Shown: positions 1 to 5,957 of the stretch, in pieces
Position numbering within the stretch: position 1 is the stretch's first letter
How the letters are laid out: every line of letters starts with the position of its first letter
From: an uncultured Lentisphaeraceae bacterium
Lineage (GTDB): Bacteria > Verrucomicrobiota > Kiritimatiellia > RFP12 > DVOR01
DNA length: 7,704 nucleotides
Assembly: GCA_946056345.1 (NCBI GenBank)
Contig: CAMGJH010000045.1
Span: 1 to 7,704, forward strand
Reading direction: 5' to 3'
The notes under the pieces: generated by a model
Seen by the model: the letters and a program-made list of their open reading frames with translations, nothing else
The model's database searches: none
What the model was told of the DNA's origin: nothing
Translations under genes and position numbers: made by a program

Positions 1-57
1 TTGGCCCTGTTGGCTCTCGGCGTGGCCGGCTTGGCCCTCCGCCGGAAGTGCGCCTAA
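1..57 (+). CDS. 3' end of a probable PEP-CTERM-sorted surface/exported protein (partial)
   Basis: Reading frame 1 from the window edge gives 18 residues and then TAA: LALLALGVAGLALRRKCA. A run of about 13 hydrophobic residues (Leu, Ala, Gly, Val) followed by a short basic cluster (RRK) at the very C-terminus is the layout of PEP-CTERM sorting signals. These signals anchor exported proteins until they are processed by an exosortase. The diagnostic Pro-Glu-Pro triplet would lie just upstream, outside the window, so the class is inferred from the hydrophobic and basic parts only. Other C-terminal anchors (GlyGly-CTERM, LPXTG-like) have a similar outline, but the GLALRRK-type ending is most typical of PEP-CTERM. 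Nothing can be said about the mature protein. The gene is followed after 46 bases by a hairpin. Confidence 0.6.
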   Translation: MALLALGVAGLALRRKCA

Positions 58-96
58 CGCCTTCCCCCCCGCGGCCTCTCCGCCGCGCTCATTCCC

Positions 97-127
97 ATAA
101 CCCTCAGGCGCGGATCCCCTCCGCGCC
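97..127 (+). repeat. Palindromic intergenic repeat, copy 1
   Basis: This segment reads ATAA, CCCTCAGGCGCGGATCC, CC, TCCGCGCC. It matches 1505-1535 except for one extra C near the start of copy 2 and a CC-to-T change in the loop. It contains the 11-bp hairpin stem described for 104-130 and a GGATCC core. The two copies bracket the ATPase gene in the same orientation. Confidence 0.7.
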
Positions 128-137
128 TGACTGTTTT
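104..137 (+). terminator. Hairpin with short T-run after the PEP-CTERM gene
   Basis: Arms 104-114 and 120-130 form a perfect 11-bp stem (TCAGGCGCGGA / TCCGCGCCTGA) around the 5-base loop TCCCC. CTGTTTTAT follows immediately. The GC-rich stem with four T's shortly after it fits a Rho-independent terminator for the upstream gene. A smaller 6-bp hairpin (70-75/82-87) lies just before it. The same palindrome recurs after the ATPase gene without a T-run, so it may be a dispersed repeat that doubles as a terminator. Confidence 0.5.
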
Positions 138-269
138 ATCGTTTACTTAGGGCAAAGGTGTTTTAATCACGGAAGGGGATTCGTGAAGCGCTAGCGTGTC
201 TATGTGTTTAGCGAGCACTGTGCCCGATGAGCGGCATATCGTGGCAAAGTGGCGCGTTTTCCTTATTTC
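131..269. other. Non-coding region upstream of the ATPase promoter
   Basis: I see no gene here. The stretch is more AT-rich than its surroundings. It holds an 8-bp palindrome CGCTAGCG at 189-196, a 5-bp inverted repeat (TCACG 167-171 / CGTGA 182-186), and the box GCGAGCACTGTG at 211-222, which is also found after the ATPase gene. The inverted repeats are too short to argue for a structured RNA. The region could hold operators for the downstream promoter, or be a remnant of a repeat. Confidence 0.4.
211..234 (+). repeat. Shared box GCGAGCACTGTG...AGCGG, copy 1
   Basis: The 12-mer GCGAGCACTGTG is identical to 1563-1574. After 7 further bases comes AGCGG, which in the second copy is 6 bases away. 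GCACTGTGC at 214-222 plus the next C is a 9-base palindrome with a central T. The box sits about 50 bases upstream of the -35 of the ATPase promoter, so an operator is possible. A 12-mer match alone is expected by chance in a window of this size. Confidence 0.35.
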
Positions 270-299
270 TTGATATTGTTCGTTAGACTTTGCTATACT
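270..299 (+). promoter_or_regulatory. Sigma70-type promoter for the ATPase gene
   Basis: The -35 TTGATA (270-275) matches the consensus at five of six positions. The -10 TATACT (294-299) also matches at five of six and has an extended TG at 291-292. The spacer is 18 bases. Transcription would start near 306, about 20 bases before the ATG. It is the most convincing promoter in the window, and it lies in a local AT-rich patch. Confidence 0.7.
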
Positions 300-311
300 T
301 CCGCCAAAGAC

Positions 312-320
312 AGGAAAGGA
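312..320 (+). promoter_or_regulatory. Shine-Dalgarno sequence of the ATPase gene
   Basis: AGGAAAGGA lies 6 bases before the ATG at 327. It fixes that ATG as the start and rules out the in-frame GTG at 249, whose extra 26 codons would overlap the promoter. Confidence 0.8.
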
Positions 321-326
321 GCGCGT

Positions 327-1508
327 ATGGATCCGATTATCAATCCCTTCTCTCCCGGAGCCGGATCCCCGCCGCCGGAGTTGGTCGGCCGCGAGGATAT
401 CTTGACGAGCGCCAATGTGCTTATCAAGCGTTTGGAACGGGGCTTCCCGGTGCAAAGCGTCATTTTGACTGGTCTGCGCGGCGTGGGAAAGACGGTCCTG
501 TTGGGCGAAGTGCGGCGTATGGCGGCGCAAACCAAAGTGATTCCCATCCATATTGAGGCTACGGAGGAGCGGTCGCTGAGTGCATTGCTCGTTGCACCGC
601 TCAAGAAGACGCTCTTCGAGTTGGATCGCCAGCGCGGGGCCAAGGAGAAGGTCAAGCGCAGTTTGATGGCGTTGCGCAACTTCATTGGCACGGTAAAGGT
701 CGAGATGGGCGATTTTGGGTTGGAGATTGAGCCGCAGCACGGGATTGCCGATAGCGGGGACTTGGCCTTCGACCTGGGCGAGTTGCTTGCAACCGTGGCT
801 GAGGCAGCCCAGGAGAAGCAGCAGGGCGTGTTGCTTATTCTAGATGAAATCCAGTACCTTGGCGAAAAGGACCTCGACGCACTGATTATGGCGATGCACC
901 GAATGCAGCAGGATTCGCTTCCAATGGCCCTCTTTGCTGCCGGGTTGCCCTTTCTGCCTGGGCTCACGGGCAATGTGAAGTCCTATGCCGAACGGTTAAT
1001 TCACTTCCAGACTGTCGGCGCACTCTCGGCCGAAGACTCTGCCAAGGCCATTCGCGAGCCCTTCGCCGAGGCCAAGGTGGAACTGACCGATGAAGCGGCC
1101 GCGTGCATCCACGCCAAGACCCAAGGTTATCCCTATTTCCTGCAAGCGTGGGGCTATCAACTGTGGAATGCCGTTGACGCTTCGCCCATCTTCGCCGAAG
1201 CTGTTGAAGCCGTGACGCCCAAAGTCCTGCAGCGGCTCGACGAGAGCTTCTTCCGCGTCCGGATGGAGCGGATGACCAACGCCGAAAAGGAGTTTGTCTT
1301 CGCGATGGCCGAGGTGCCCGGCCCGACCCCCAAGGTCTCGGAGATCGCCGCCCGGCTCCATATCAATATGAGCTCGCTCGGTCCGCGCCGCAGCGCCCTC
1401 ATCAAGAAGGGGATGATTTATAGCCCCAGCCACGGCACCCTCGCCTTCTCCGTCCCCCTCTTCGGCGACTACCTCAACCGCCACCGCGCCCAACGCCTCA
1501 CCTCATAA
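327..1508 (+). CDS. P-loop AAA-type ATPase with C-terminal winged-helix-like domain
   Basis: The protein has 393 residues, no signal peptide and no membrane segment, so it is probably cytoplasmic. After an N-terminal FxGR-like entry (ELVGRED, 18-24) comes a Walker A motif (GLRGVGKT, 49-56), then a Walker B strand (VLLILDE, 168-174). AGLPFL (205-210) is in a sensor-1-like position, and QGYPYFLQ (266-273) is the motif usual before the lid in this group. Residues 315-385 (about LTNAEKEF onward, with SEIAARL and SALIKKGMI) look like a winged helix. This layout matches the orphan archaeal-type/Orc1-Cdc6-like and STAND-related ATPases (AAA_16, ATPase_2), whose partners and substrates are mostly unknown. 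No effector domain is fused and no partner gene lies beside it. It is transcribed alone from its own promoter. GC rises from about 50-58% in the 5' part to about 67% in the last 120 bases. The ATPase class is secure; the function is not known. Confidence 0.85.
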   Translation: MDPIINPFSPGAGSPPPELVGREDILTSANVLIKRLERGFPVQSVILTGLRGVGKTVLLGEVRRMAAQTKVIPIHIEATEERSLSALLVAPLKKTLFELDRQRGAKEKVKRSLMALRNFIGTVKVEMGDFGLEIEPQHGIADSGDLAFDLGELLATVAEAAQEKQQGVLLILDEIQYLGEKDLDALIMAMHRMQQDSLPMALFAAGLPFLPGLTGNVKSYAERLIHFQTVGALSAEDSAKAIREPFAEAKVELTDEAAACIHAKTQGYPYFLQAWGYQLWNAVDASPIFAEAVEAVTPKVLQRLDESFFRVRMERMTNAEKEFVFAMAEVPGPTPKVSEIAARLHINMSSLGPRRSALIKKGMIYSPSHGTLAFSVPLFGDYLNRHRAQRLTS

Positions 1509-1535
1509 CCCCTCAGGCGCGGATCCTTCCGCGCC
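1505..1535 (+). repeat. Palindromic intergenic repeat, copy 2, between convergent genes
   Basis: This is nearly identical to 97-127. The stem GGCGCGGA (1516-1523) / TCCGCGCC (1528-1535) encloses the 4-base loop TCCT. The left edge of the repeat includes the ATPase stop codon TAA (1506-1508). Lying between two convergent genes, the hairpin could help stop transcription from both sides, but no T-run follows on either strand. The rest of the 70-base gap shows nothing beyond the second shared box. Confidence 0.7.
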
Positions 1536-1562
1536 GGGCGAGCGTTCTTGCAAGTTGCGGTG

Positions 1563-1585
1563 GCGAGCACTGTGGCAATTAGCGG
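1563..1585 (+). repeat. Shared box GCGAGCACTGTG...AGCGG, copy 2
   Basis: The 12-mer (1563-1574) and a following AGCGG (1581-1585) match 211-234. The copy is 27 bases after the palindromic repeat, against 83 bases for copy 1. Its end runs into the last codons of the acetyltransferase on the other strand. Confidence 0.35.
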
Positions 1586-2169
1586 AGGCGCTTGAGGAGT
1601 TTGGCGGGGACGCCGCCGACAAGGGTGTGGGGCGGAACATCTTTGGTGACGACCGCGCCAGCGGCCACAACAGCCCCATCCCCGATTGTTACGCCTGCAA
1701 GGAGGGTGGCATTCGCACCAATCCAGACTCCGTTGCCGATGGTGATGGGCAGGGAGTAGGTCTGCCAGCGATAGCGGCCGGAGCGTGGGTCCCAGTCTGC
1801 GACGAGGCGTTCGTCGAGCTCTACGGGGTGAGTGGCGGTGTTGATTTGCACGCCCGGGGCGATGAGGACATCGTTGCCGATAGTGATTTTGTTGCAGTCG
1901 ATGAGAGTGCAGCGGTAGTTAATGCTGACATTGTTGCCGATGTGGATATTGTCGCCAAAGCCGATAATGAGGCCGTCACCGGCTGAGACGTTGGTGCCTA
2001 CCGAGCCGAAGATCTCGCAGAGCATACCGTAACGCTTGGCGCGTTCGGCGTAGGGGAGTGCATTGTAGCGCTGCATCCACTCGGTGGCTCGTGCCTTGCG
2101 GTCAAGAAAGATGGGGTCGTGGCAGTCGTAAAGCTCGCCATCCATACACTGTTGATAGGCGGATTTCAT
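1579..2169 (-). CDS. Maltose/galactoside-type O-acetyltransferase (LacA/Maa/NodL group)
   Basis: The 196-residue protein should transfer an acetyl group from acetyl-CoA to a hydroxyl of a sugar or sugar derivative in the cytoplasm. Residues 1-60 form the family's N-terminal helical region (GELYDCHDPI at 11-20). From about 70 to 190 come imperfect hexapeptide repeats of a left-handed beta helix (INIGxN/ITIGND/VWIGAN/VTIGDG types). His114 in NTATHPVE matches the catalytic histidine of LacA. The C-terminal GGVPAKLLKRLR ending is typical and complete. The start at 2169 is chosen because family members begin MKSxxxxMxxGELY, and TTGGAG lies 11 bases upstream (2181-2186). A 17-residue longer form starting at 2220 is possible. 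The exact acceptor cannot be told; a sugar, Nod-factor-like or polysaccharide substrate is equally possible. It lies downstream of the ileS terminator, so it probably has its own promoter in 2170-2255, where I see no convincing one. GC is low for the window (about 50% in 1861-1980). Confidence 0.88.
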   Translation of the reverse strand: MKSAYQQCMDGELYDCHDPIFLDRKARATEWMQRYNALPYAERAKRYGMLCEIFGSVGTNVSAGDGLIIGFGDNIHIGNNVSINYRCTLIDCNKITIGNDVLIAPGVQINTATHPVELDERLVADWDPRSGRYRWQTYSLPITIGNGVWIGANATLLAGVTIGDGAVVAAGAVVTKDVPPHTLVGGVPAKLLKRLR

Positions 2170-2255
2170 TATCGCTTCTACTCCAAGTCGCTCGGAGCCC
2201 ATCCCCGAGCAGACCGCCATAGTCTATCACATCCGCCCGGCTCCTCCGCCCCTAT

Positions 2256-2294
2256 ACAAAGAGCGCCCGCACCAACCGCGCGAGCGCTCCTTGT
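2256..2294 (-). terminator. Strong terminator hairpin after ileS
   Basis: On the - strand the arms 2294-2280 and 2270-2256 (ACAAGGAGCGCTCGC / GCGGGCGCTCTTTGT) form a 15-bp stem with two G-U pairs and a 9-base loop. A GC-rich core is followed by CTTTGTAT. It starts 23 bases after the ileS stop. The A-rich/T-rich ends on both sides give a partly bidirectional look. It separates the synthetase operon from the acetyltransferase. Confidence 0.75.
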
Positions 2295-2316
2295 CAACCT
2301 GCGAGCTCAGGGGCGA

Positions 2317-5300
2317 TTACTTGGCCTCGATGAGGAGGCGGAGTTCGTGGCCGTTGAGGTCGATGGGGTCGGTGGTGAGTTCGCCGGGGAGGAGGGCATC
2401 GCCTTGGACTTCCTCGAGGATGGTGTCTTGCCAGGCGTCGAGGGCGGCGGCGACTTCGTCATCGGCCTGGAAGGTCACTTCGATGCGTTGGGTGACTTCG
2501 AGGTCGGCTTCCTTGCGCAGGGCTTGGACGCGGGAGACGAACTCGCGCATTAGGCCTTCGGCGAGGAGGGCGGCGGTGAGGGCGGTTTCGAGGGCGACGA
2601 CGATGTTGCCTTCGGCGGCGACGACGAGGCCTTCGCGCGGTTCGCGGCGGATGACAACTTCGTCGGGGGCGAGGGTGGTTTCGGTGCCTTGAATGGTGAG
2701 GGGGACGGTTTCGCCGCGGGCGAGGGCACCGGCGAGGTTGGCCGGGAGGGCAGCGATGGCGGCGGCGGCGGCCTTCATTTGGGCGCCGAAGCGGGGGCCA
2801 AGGCGCTTGAAGTCGGCCTTGAGGGAGAGGTTGGCGAGGGCGGTTTCGTCATCGCCGAAGGAGATGTCCTTGACGTTGAGCTCTTCGCGGATGATGTCGG
2901 TGTAGGCGGCGAGGGCGGCGCGGGCGGCACCATCGGCGGAGACGACGTGGAGGCGGGCGAGAGGCTGGCGGACCTTGAGGTCCTTATCGGTGCGCAGCTG
3001 GCGGCCGAGGCGGACGGCGCGCTGGACGAGCTCCATATCGGCTTCGAGGCGGAGGTCACGGGCGGCGGCATCGGCGGTGGGGAAGGCGCAGAGGTGGACG
3101 CTCTCGGGGTCGTTCGGGCCGCGGAGGTTGCGGTAGATTTGTTCGCTGACGAAGGGGCAGAAGGGAGCGGCGACCTTCGAGAGTTGGACGAGGACATAGC
3201 GGAGGGTGCGGTAGGCGTGGCGCTTGTCGGCATCGTCTTCGCTCTTCCAGAAGCGGCGGCGGGAGCGGCGGATGTACCAGTTGGTGAGCGCGTCGATGAA
3301 GTCGACGAAGGGGCGGACGGCTTTCTGGAGGTCGTAGGCGTCCATAGCGGTGGAGACGTCGGCGATGAGGGTTTCCATCGAGGAGACGATCCAGCGGTCG
3401 AGGACGTGGGGGGAGTCGGGGCGGGCGACGTCGGGTTCATCGAAACCGTCGGCGTTGGCGTAGGTGACGAAGAAGCTGTAAGCGTTCCACCAGGGGATAA
3501 GGAGGTCGCGCAAGAGTTGCTTGACGCCGGTTTCGGAGAAGCGGAGGTTTTCGGCGCGGACAACGGGGGAGTTGATGAGGTAGAGGCGGAGGGCGTCGGC
3601 GCCGTAGGTGTCGATGACGTGCTTGGGGTCGGGGTAGTTCTTGAGGCGCTTGGACATCTTCTTGCCGTCTTCGGCGAGGACGAGGCCGTTGACGACCACG
3701 TTCTTGTAGGGGGCCTTGCCGAAGAGGAGGGTGCCGAGGACGAGGAGGGTGTAGAACCAGCCGCGGGTCTGGTCGAGGCCTTCGGCGATGAAGTCGGCGG
3801 GGAAGAAGGTGTCGAGCTCCTTGCCGGAGAAGGGGAAGTGTTGCTGGGCGTAGGGCATGGAGCCGGATTCGAACCAGCAGTCGAGGACCTCGGGGGTGCG
3901 GTGATAGGTGTGGCCGTTGCGGCGGATGACGACCTTGTCGATGATGTGCTTGTGGAGGTCGGTAATCTTCTGGCCGCTGAGGGCTTCGAGCTCGGCGACG
4001 GAGCCGACGCAGATGCGGTCTTCGGGGTCGTCGTCGTTGATCCAGATGGGCAGGCACGAGCCCCAGAAGCGGTTGCGGGAGATGTTCCAGTCCTTCGCGT
4101 CGCGCAGCCAGTTGCCGAAACGGTTGGCACCGACGGCTTCGGGTTGCCAGTGGACGGTGGCGTTGTTGGCGGTGAGGCGCTCGTGGAGGTCCTCAACACG
4201 GACGTACCAGGCGTCGATGGCGCGGTAGATGAGGGGCGTGTCGGTGCGGTCGCAGAAGGGATAGGCGTGGACGATGGTGCCTTGGTGGACGAGCTTGCCG
4301 TTCTGCTTGAGCTCGCGGATGATGTCCTTGTCGCAATCCTTGCAGAAGCGGCCGCGCCAGGCTTCGGGGGCGGGGGCGGTGAAGGCGCAGCCTTCGTCCA
4401 TCGGGTCCTCGAGGGTGATGCCGGCGGCCGAGCAGACGCGGAAGTCGTCTTCGCCGTAGGCCGGGGCGTTGTGGACCAGGCCGGTGCCGTCGGTGGTGGT
4501 GACGTAGCTGTCGGTGAGGACGACGAAGGCGTTGGGTTTGTCCTTGTAGTAGGGGAAGATGGGTTCGTAGTGGAGGCCCTTGAGCTCGGAGCCCTTGAGC
4601 TTTTCGAGGACTTCGACCTTGGGGTTCTTGCCGAAGACGGCGGTCAGGCGGCTCTCGGCGAGGATGTAGACGGCGCCATCAGCGTCCTTGACGGCGAGGT
4701 AGTCAATCTCCGGGCCGGCGCAGATGGCGAAGTTGGTGAGCAGCGTCCAGGGGGTGGTGGTCCAGACCAGGAGGTAGGCTTCGTTGCCCCAGGCCGGGTG
4801 GGCGCCCTGAGTGACGCGGCAGCGGACGGTGACGGCGGGGTCCTGCACGTCCTTGTAGTTGCTGCCGGCCTCGAAGTTGGAGAGGGGCGTGGAGAGCTTC
4901 CACGAATAGGGCATAATGCGGTGGCTCTTGTAGATGCGCCCTTGGTCCCACAGCTGCTTGAAGACCCACCAGACCGACTCCATAAAGCTCGGCTGCATGG
5001 TCTTGTAGTCGTTGTCGAAGTCCACCCAACGGCCCATGCGGGTGACCGTCTCGCGCCACTGGGAGACATAGCGCAGCACCATCGCGCGGCATTGCTCGTT
5101 GAAGGCCTCCACCCCGTGCTGGCGGATCTCGTAGGCGCCATTGACGCCCAACGCTTCCTGCGCTAAGGCCTCAATGGGCAGACCGTGGCAGTCCCAGCCA
5201 AAGCGCCGCTCCACGTAGTGCCCGCGCATGGTCTGGTAGCGCGGCACAATGTCCTTAATCGTCCCGGCCAGGAGGTGCCCGTAGTGCGGCAGGCCGGTGG

Positions 5301-5448
5301 CGAAGGGCGGCCCATCGTAGAAGCGAAAGACCGGCGCGCCACGCCGCTGCTCGAGGCTCTTGGCGAAGGTGCCTTCGCTCTCCCAGAGCTTGAGCACGGC
5401 TTCTTCATTCTTGGCAAAGTCAGGACGGTTAGAGACAGGCTTGAACAT
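2317..5448 (-). CDS. ileS: Isoleucyl-tRNA synthetase, eukaryote-like type 2
   Basis: The enzyme charges tRNA-Ile with isoleucine in the cytoplasm. At 1043 residues it has the full length of type 2 enzymes. The class I HIGH motif is HYGH (55-58), inside DGPPFATGLPHYGH, and KMSKR is at 597-601. The CP1 editing domain shows TTTPWTLLTN (230-239) and GTGLVHNAPAYGEDD (321-335), with the conserved Asp335. ISRNRFWG (456-463) and GLDQTRGWFYTLL (557-569) precede the KMSKS loop. The anticodon-binding helical domain follows (about 670-830). The C-terminus (about 860-1043, with REGLVVAAEGNIVVAL) is the DUF5915-like end of type 2 enzymes, in place of the zinc finger of the bacterial type 1 form. Type 2 enzymes are commonly mupirocin-tolerant. 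HYGH is the normal order of this motif, not the swapped form linked to extreme resistance. The start fits the family (MFKPVSNRPDF), yet no Shine-Dalgarno precedes it. Probably the last gene of the lysS-led unit. Confidence 0.97.
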   Translation of the reverse strand: MFKPVSNRPDFAKNEEAVLKLWESEGTFAKSLEQRRGAPVFRFYDGPPFATGLPHYGHLLAGTIKDIVPRYQTMRGHYVERRFGWDCHGLPIEALAQEALGVNGAYEIRQHGVEAFNEQCRAMVLRYVSQWRETVTRMGRWVDFDNDYKTMQPSFMESVWWVFKQLWDQGRIYKSHRIMPYSWKLSTPLSNFEAGSNYKDVQDPAVTVRCRVTQGAHPAWGNEAYLLVWTTTPWTLLTNFAICAGPEIDYLAVKDADGAVYILAESRLTAVFGKNPKVEVLEKLKGSELKGLHYEPIFPYYKDKPNAFVVLTDSYVTTTDGTGLVHNAPAYGEDDFRVCSAAGITLEDPMDEGCAFTAPAPEAWRGRFCKDCDKDIIRELKQNGKLVHQGTIVHAYPFCDRTDTPLIYRAIDAWYVRVEDLHERLTANNATVHWQPEAVGANRFGNWLRDAKDWNISRNRFWGSCLPIWINDDDPEDRICVGSVAELEALSGQKITDLHKHIIDKVVIRRNGHTYHRTPEVLDCWFESGSMPYAQQHFPFSGKELDTFFPADFIAEGLDQTRGWFYTLLVLGTLLFGKAPYKNVVVNGLVLAEDGKKMSKRLKNYPDPKHVIDTYGADALRLYLINSPVVRAENLRFSETGVKQLLRDLLIPWWNAYSFFVTYANADGFDEPDVARPDSPHVLDRWIVSSMETLIADVSTAMDAYDLQKAVRPFVDFIDALTNWYIRRSRRRFWKSEDDADKRHAYRTLRYVLVQLSKVAAPFCPFVSEQIYRNLRGPNDPESVHLCAFPTADAAARDLRLEADMELVQRAVRLGRQLRTDKDLKVRQPLARLHVVSADGAARAALAAYTDIIREELNVKDISFGDDETALANLSLKADFKRLGPRFGAQMKAAAAAIAALPANLAGALARGETVPLTIQGTETTLAPDEVVIRREPREGLVVAAEGNIVVALETALTAALLAEGLMREFVSRVQALRKEADLEVTQRIEVTFQADDEVAAALDAWQDTILEEVQGDALLPGELTTDPIDLNGHELRLLIEAK

Positions 5449-5455
5449 AGGTGGA

Positions 5456-5476
5456 TTAGCTGTTAGCGGTTAGCGG
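5456..5476. repeat. Three tandem heptamers TTAGCKG before ileS
   Basis: On the + strand, TTAGCTG (5456-5462), TTAGCGG (5463-5469) and TTAGCGG (5470-5476) follow each other without a gap. They fill 21 of the 29 bases between the EIIA stop and the ileS start, where a ribosome-binding site would be expected. The adjoining GCGGC-TCA-GCCGC (5473-5485) is a 5-bp inverted repeat centred on the EIIA stop codon. Confidence 0.75.
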
Positions 5477-5477
5477 C

Positions 5478-5933
5478 TCAGCCGCGGAGGGCGGCGAGGA
5501 CGGCGGCGCGGTCGGGGGCGGAGATGATGGCTTCGCGGGTGGTCGGATCCATCAGCTTGCGGCTGATGCTGCCGAGGAAGACCATATAGCCCGAGCCGGC
5601 GGAGGGGGGGACGAGCATCAGGATGACGACCTTGGTCGGTTCGCCATCGGGGGCATCGGCCGCGAAGCCCTCCTTGTGCACGCCGATGGCGCAGACGAGT
5701 TCCTCGACCACATCGGTGCGGCCGTGGGGGAGGGCAATCTCGTCGGTCATCACGGTGGAGGCGGACATTTCGCGGCGGACGATGGCCTGCTTGGCTTCGT
5801 CCTTCTTGGCCTCGGGGAGGGCGCCGGCGGCGACGAGCGCGTCCATCAGCTCGGCGATGACGCCAAAGATGTCTTCGCTACGCAGCGAGGTGACGACCAC
5901 GGCCTTGTCCAGCATCGTGTCATAGGTGTTCAT
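5478..5933 (-). CDS. PTS EIIA type-2 domain protein (fructose/PtsN-like)
   Basis: This is a single-domain protein of 151 residues, the usual size for a stand-alone EIIA of the fructose-mannitol family. It would accept a phosphoryl group from HPr or NPr on a histidine. The phosphorylated residue is His70 in EIALPHGRTD, the family's signature site. The preceding stretch REMSASTVMTDE (54-65) and the later VVILMLVPP and GYMVFLGSISRKL (102-126) are also characteristic. AAAGG at 5941-5945 lies 7 bases before the ATG and supports this start. No EIIB, EIIC, HPr or EI gene is next to it. It sits 24 bases after the aminotransferase gene and 29 bases before ileS. This points to a regulatory role of the PtsN kind rather than sugar uptake, but that is inference from context. 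It could also serve a transporter encoded elsewhere. Confidence 0.9.
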   Translation of the reverse strand: MNTYDTMLDKAVVVTSLRSEDIFGVIAELMDALVAAGALPEAKKDEAKQAIVRREMSASTVMTDEIALPHGRTDVVEELVCAIGVHKEGFAADAPDGEPTKVVILMLVPPSAGSGYMVFLGSISRKLMDPTTREAIISAPDRAAVLAALRG

Positions 5934-5940
5934 AGTGCAA

Positions 5941-5945
5941 CCTTT
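5941..5945 (-). promoter_or_regulatory. Shine-Dalgarno of the EIIA gene
   Basis: AAAGG on the - strand, 7 bases before the ATG at 5933. It favours this Met over the in-frame Met seven codons in. It contrasts with the missing sites at ileS and the aminotransferase. Confidence 0.5.
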
Positions 5946-5957
5946 CGTTCAGAGTGT

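Noticed and set aside
249..326. GTG at 249 as a longer start for the ATPase
   Set aside because: The added 26 codons would cover the -35, the -10 and the Shine-Dalgarno. The ATG at 327 has a perfect site 6 bases upstream.
147..740. 197-residue open frame on the - strand opposite the ATPase promoter and 5' part
   Set aside because: It overlaps the promoter and the Walker A region of a convincing gene on the other strand. No family features are visible.
3865..3875. GGTTCGAATCC on the - strand, resembling a tRNA T-arm
   Set aside because: It is the codons for Trp-Phe-Glu-Ser of the conserved CWFESGSMPYAQ segment of IleRS. No acceptor, D or anticodon arms surround it.
2775..4199. 474-residue open frame on the - strand within ileS in another frame
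   Set aside because: The translation is almost all Ser, Thr, Pro and Ala, the usual look of a shifted frame of a GC-rich gene, and it lies inside ileS.
2689..5166. 825-residue open frame on the + strand opposite ileS
   Set aside because: It is entirely antisense to a complete, motif-rich IleRS. Its translation is a monotonous Gly/Val/Glu/Asp/Ala string with no domain, and it has no ribosome-binding site. Long antisense frames are expected in GC-rich genes.
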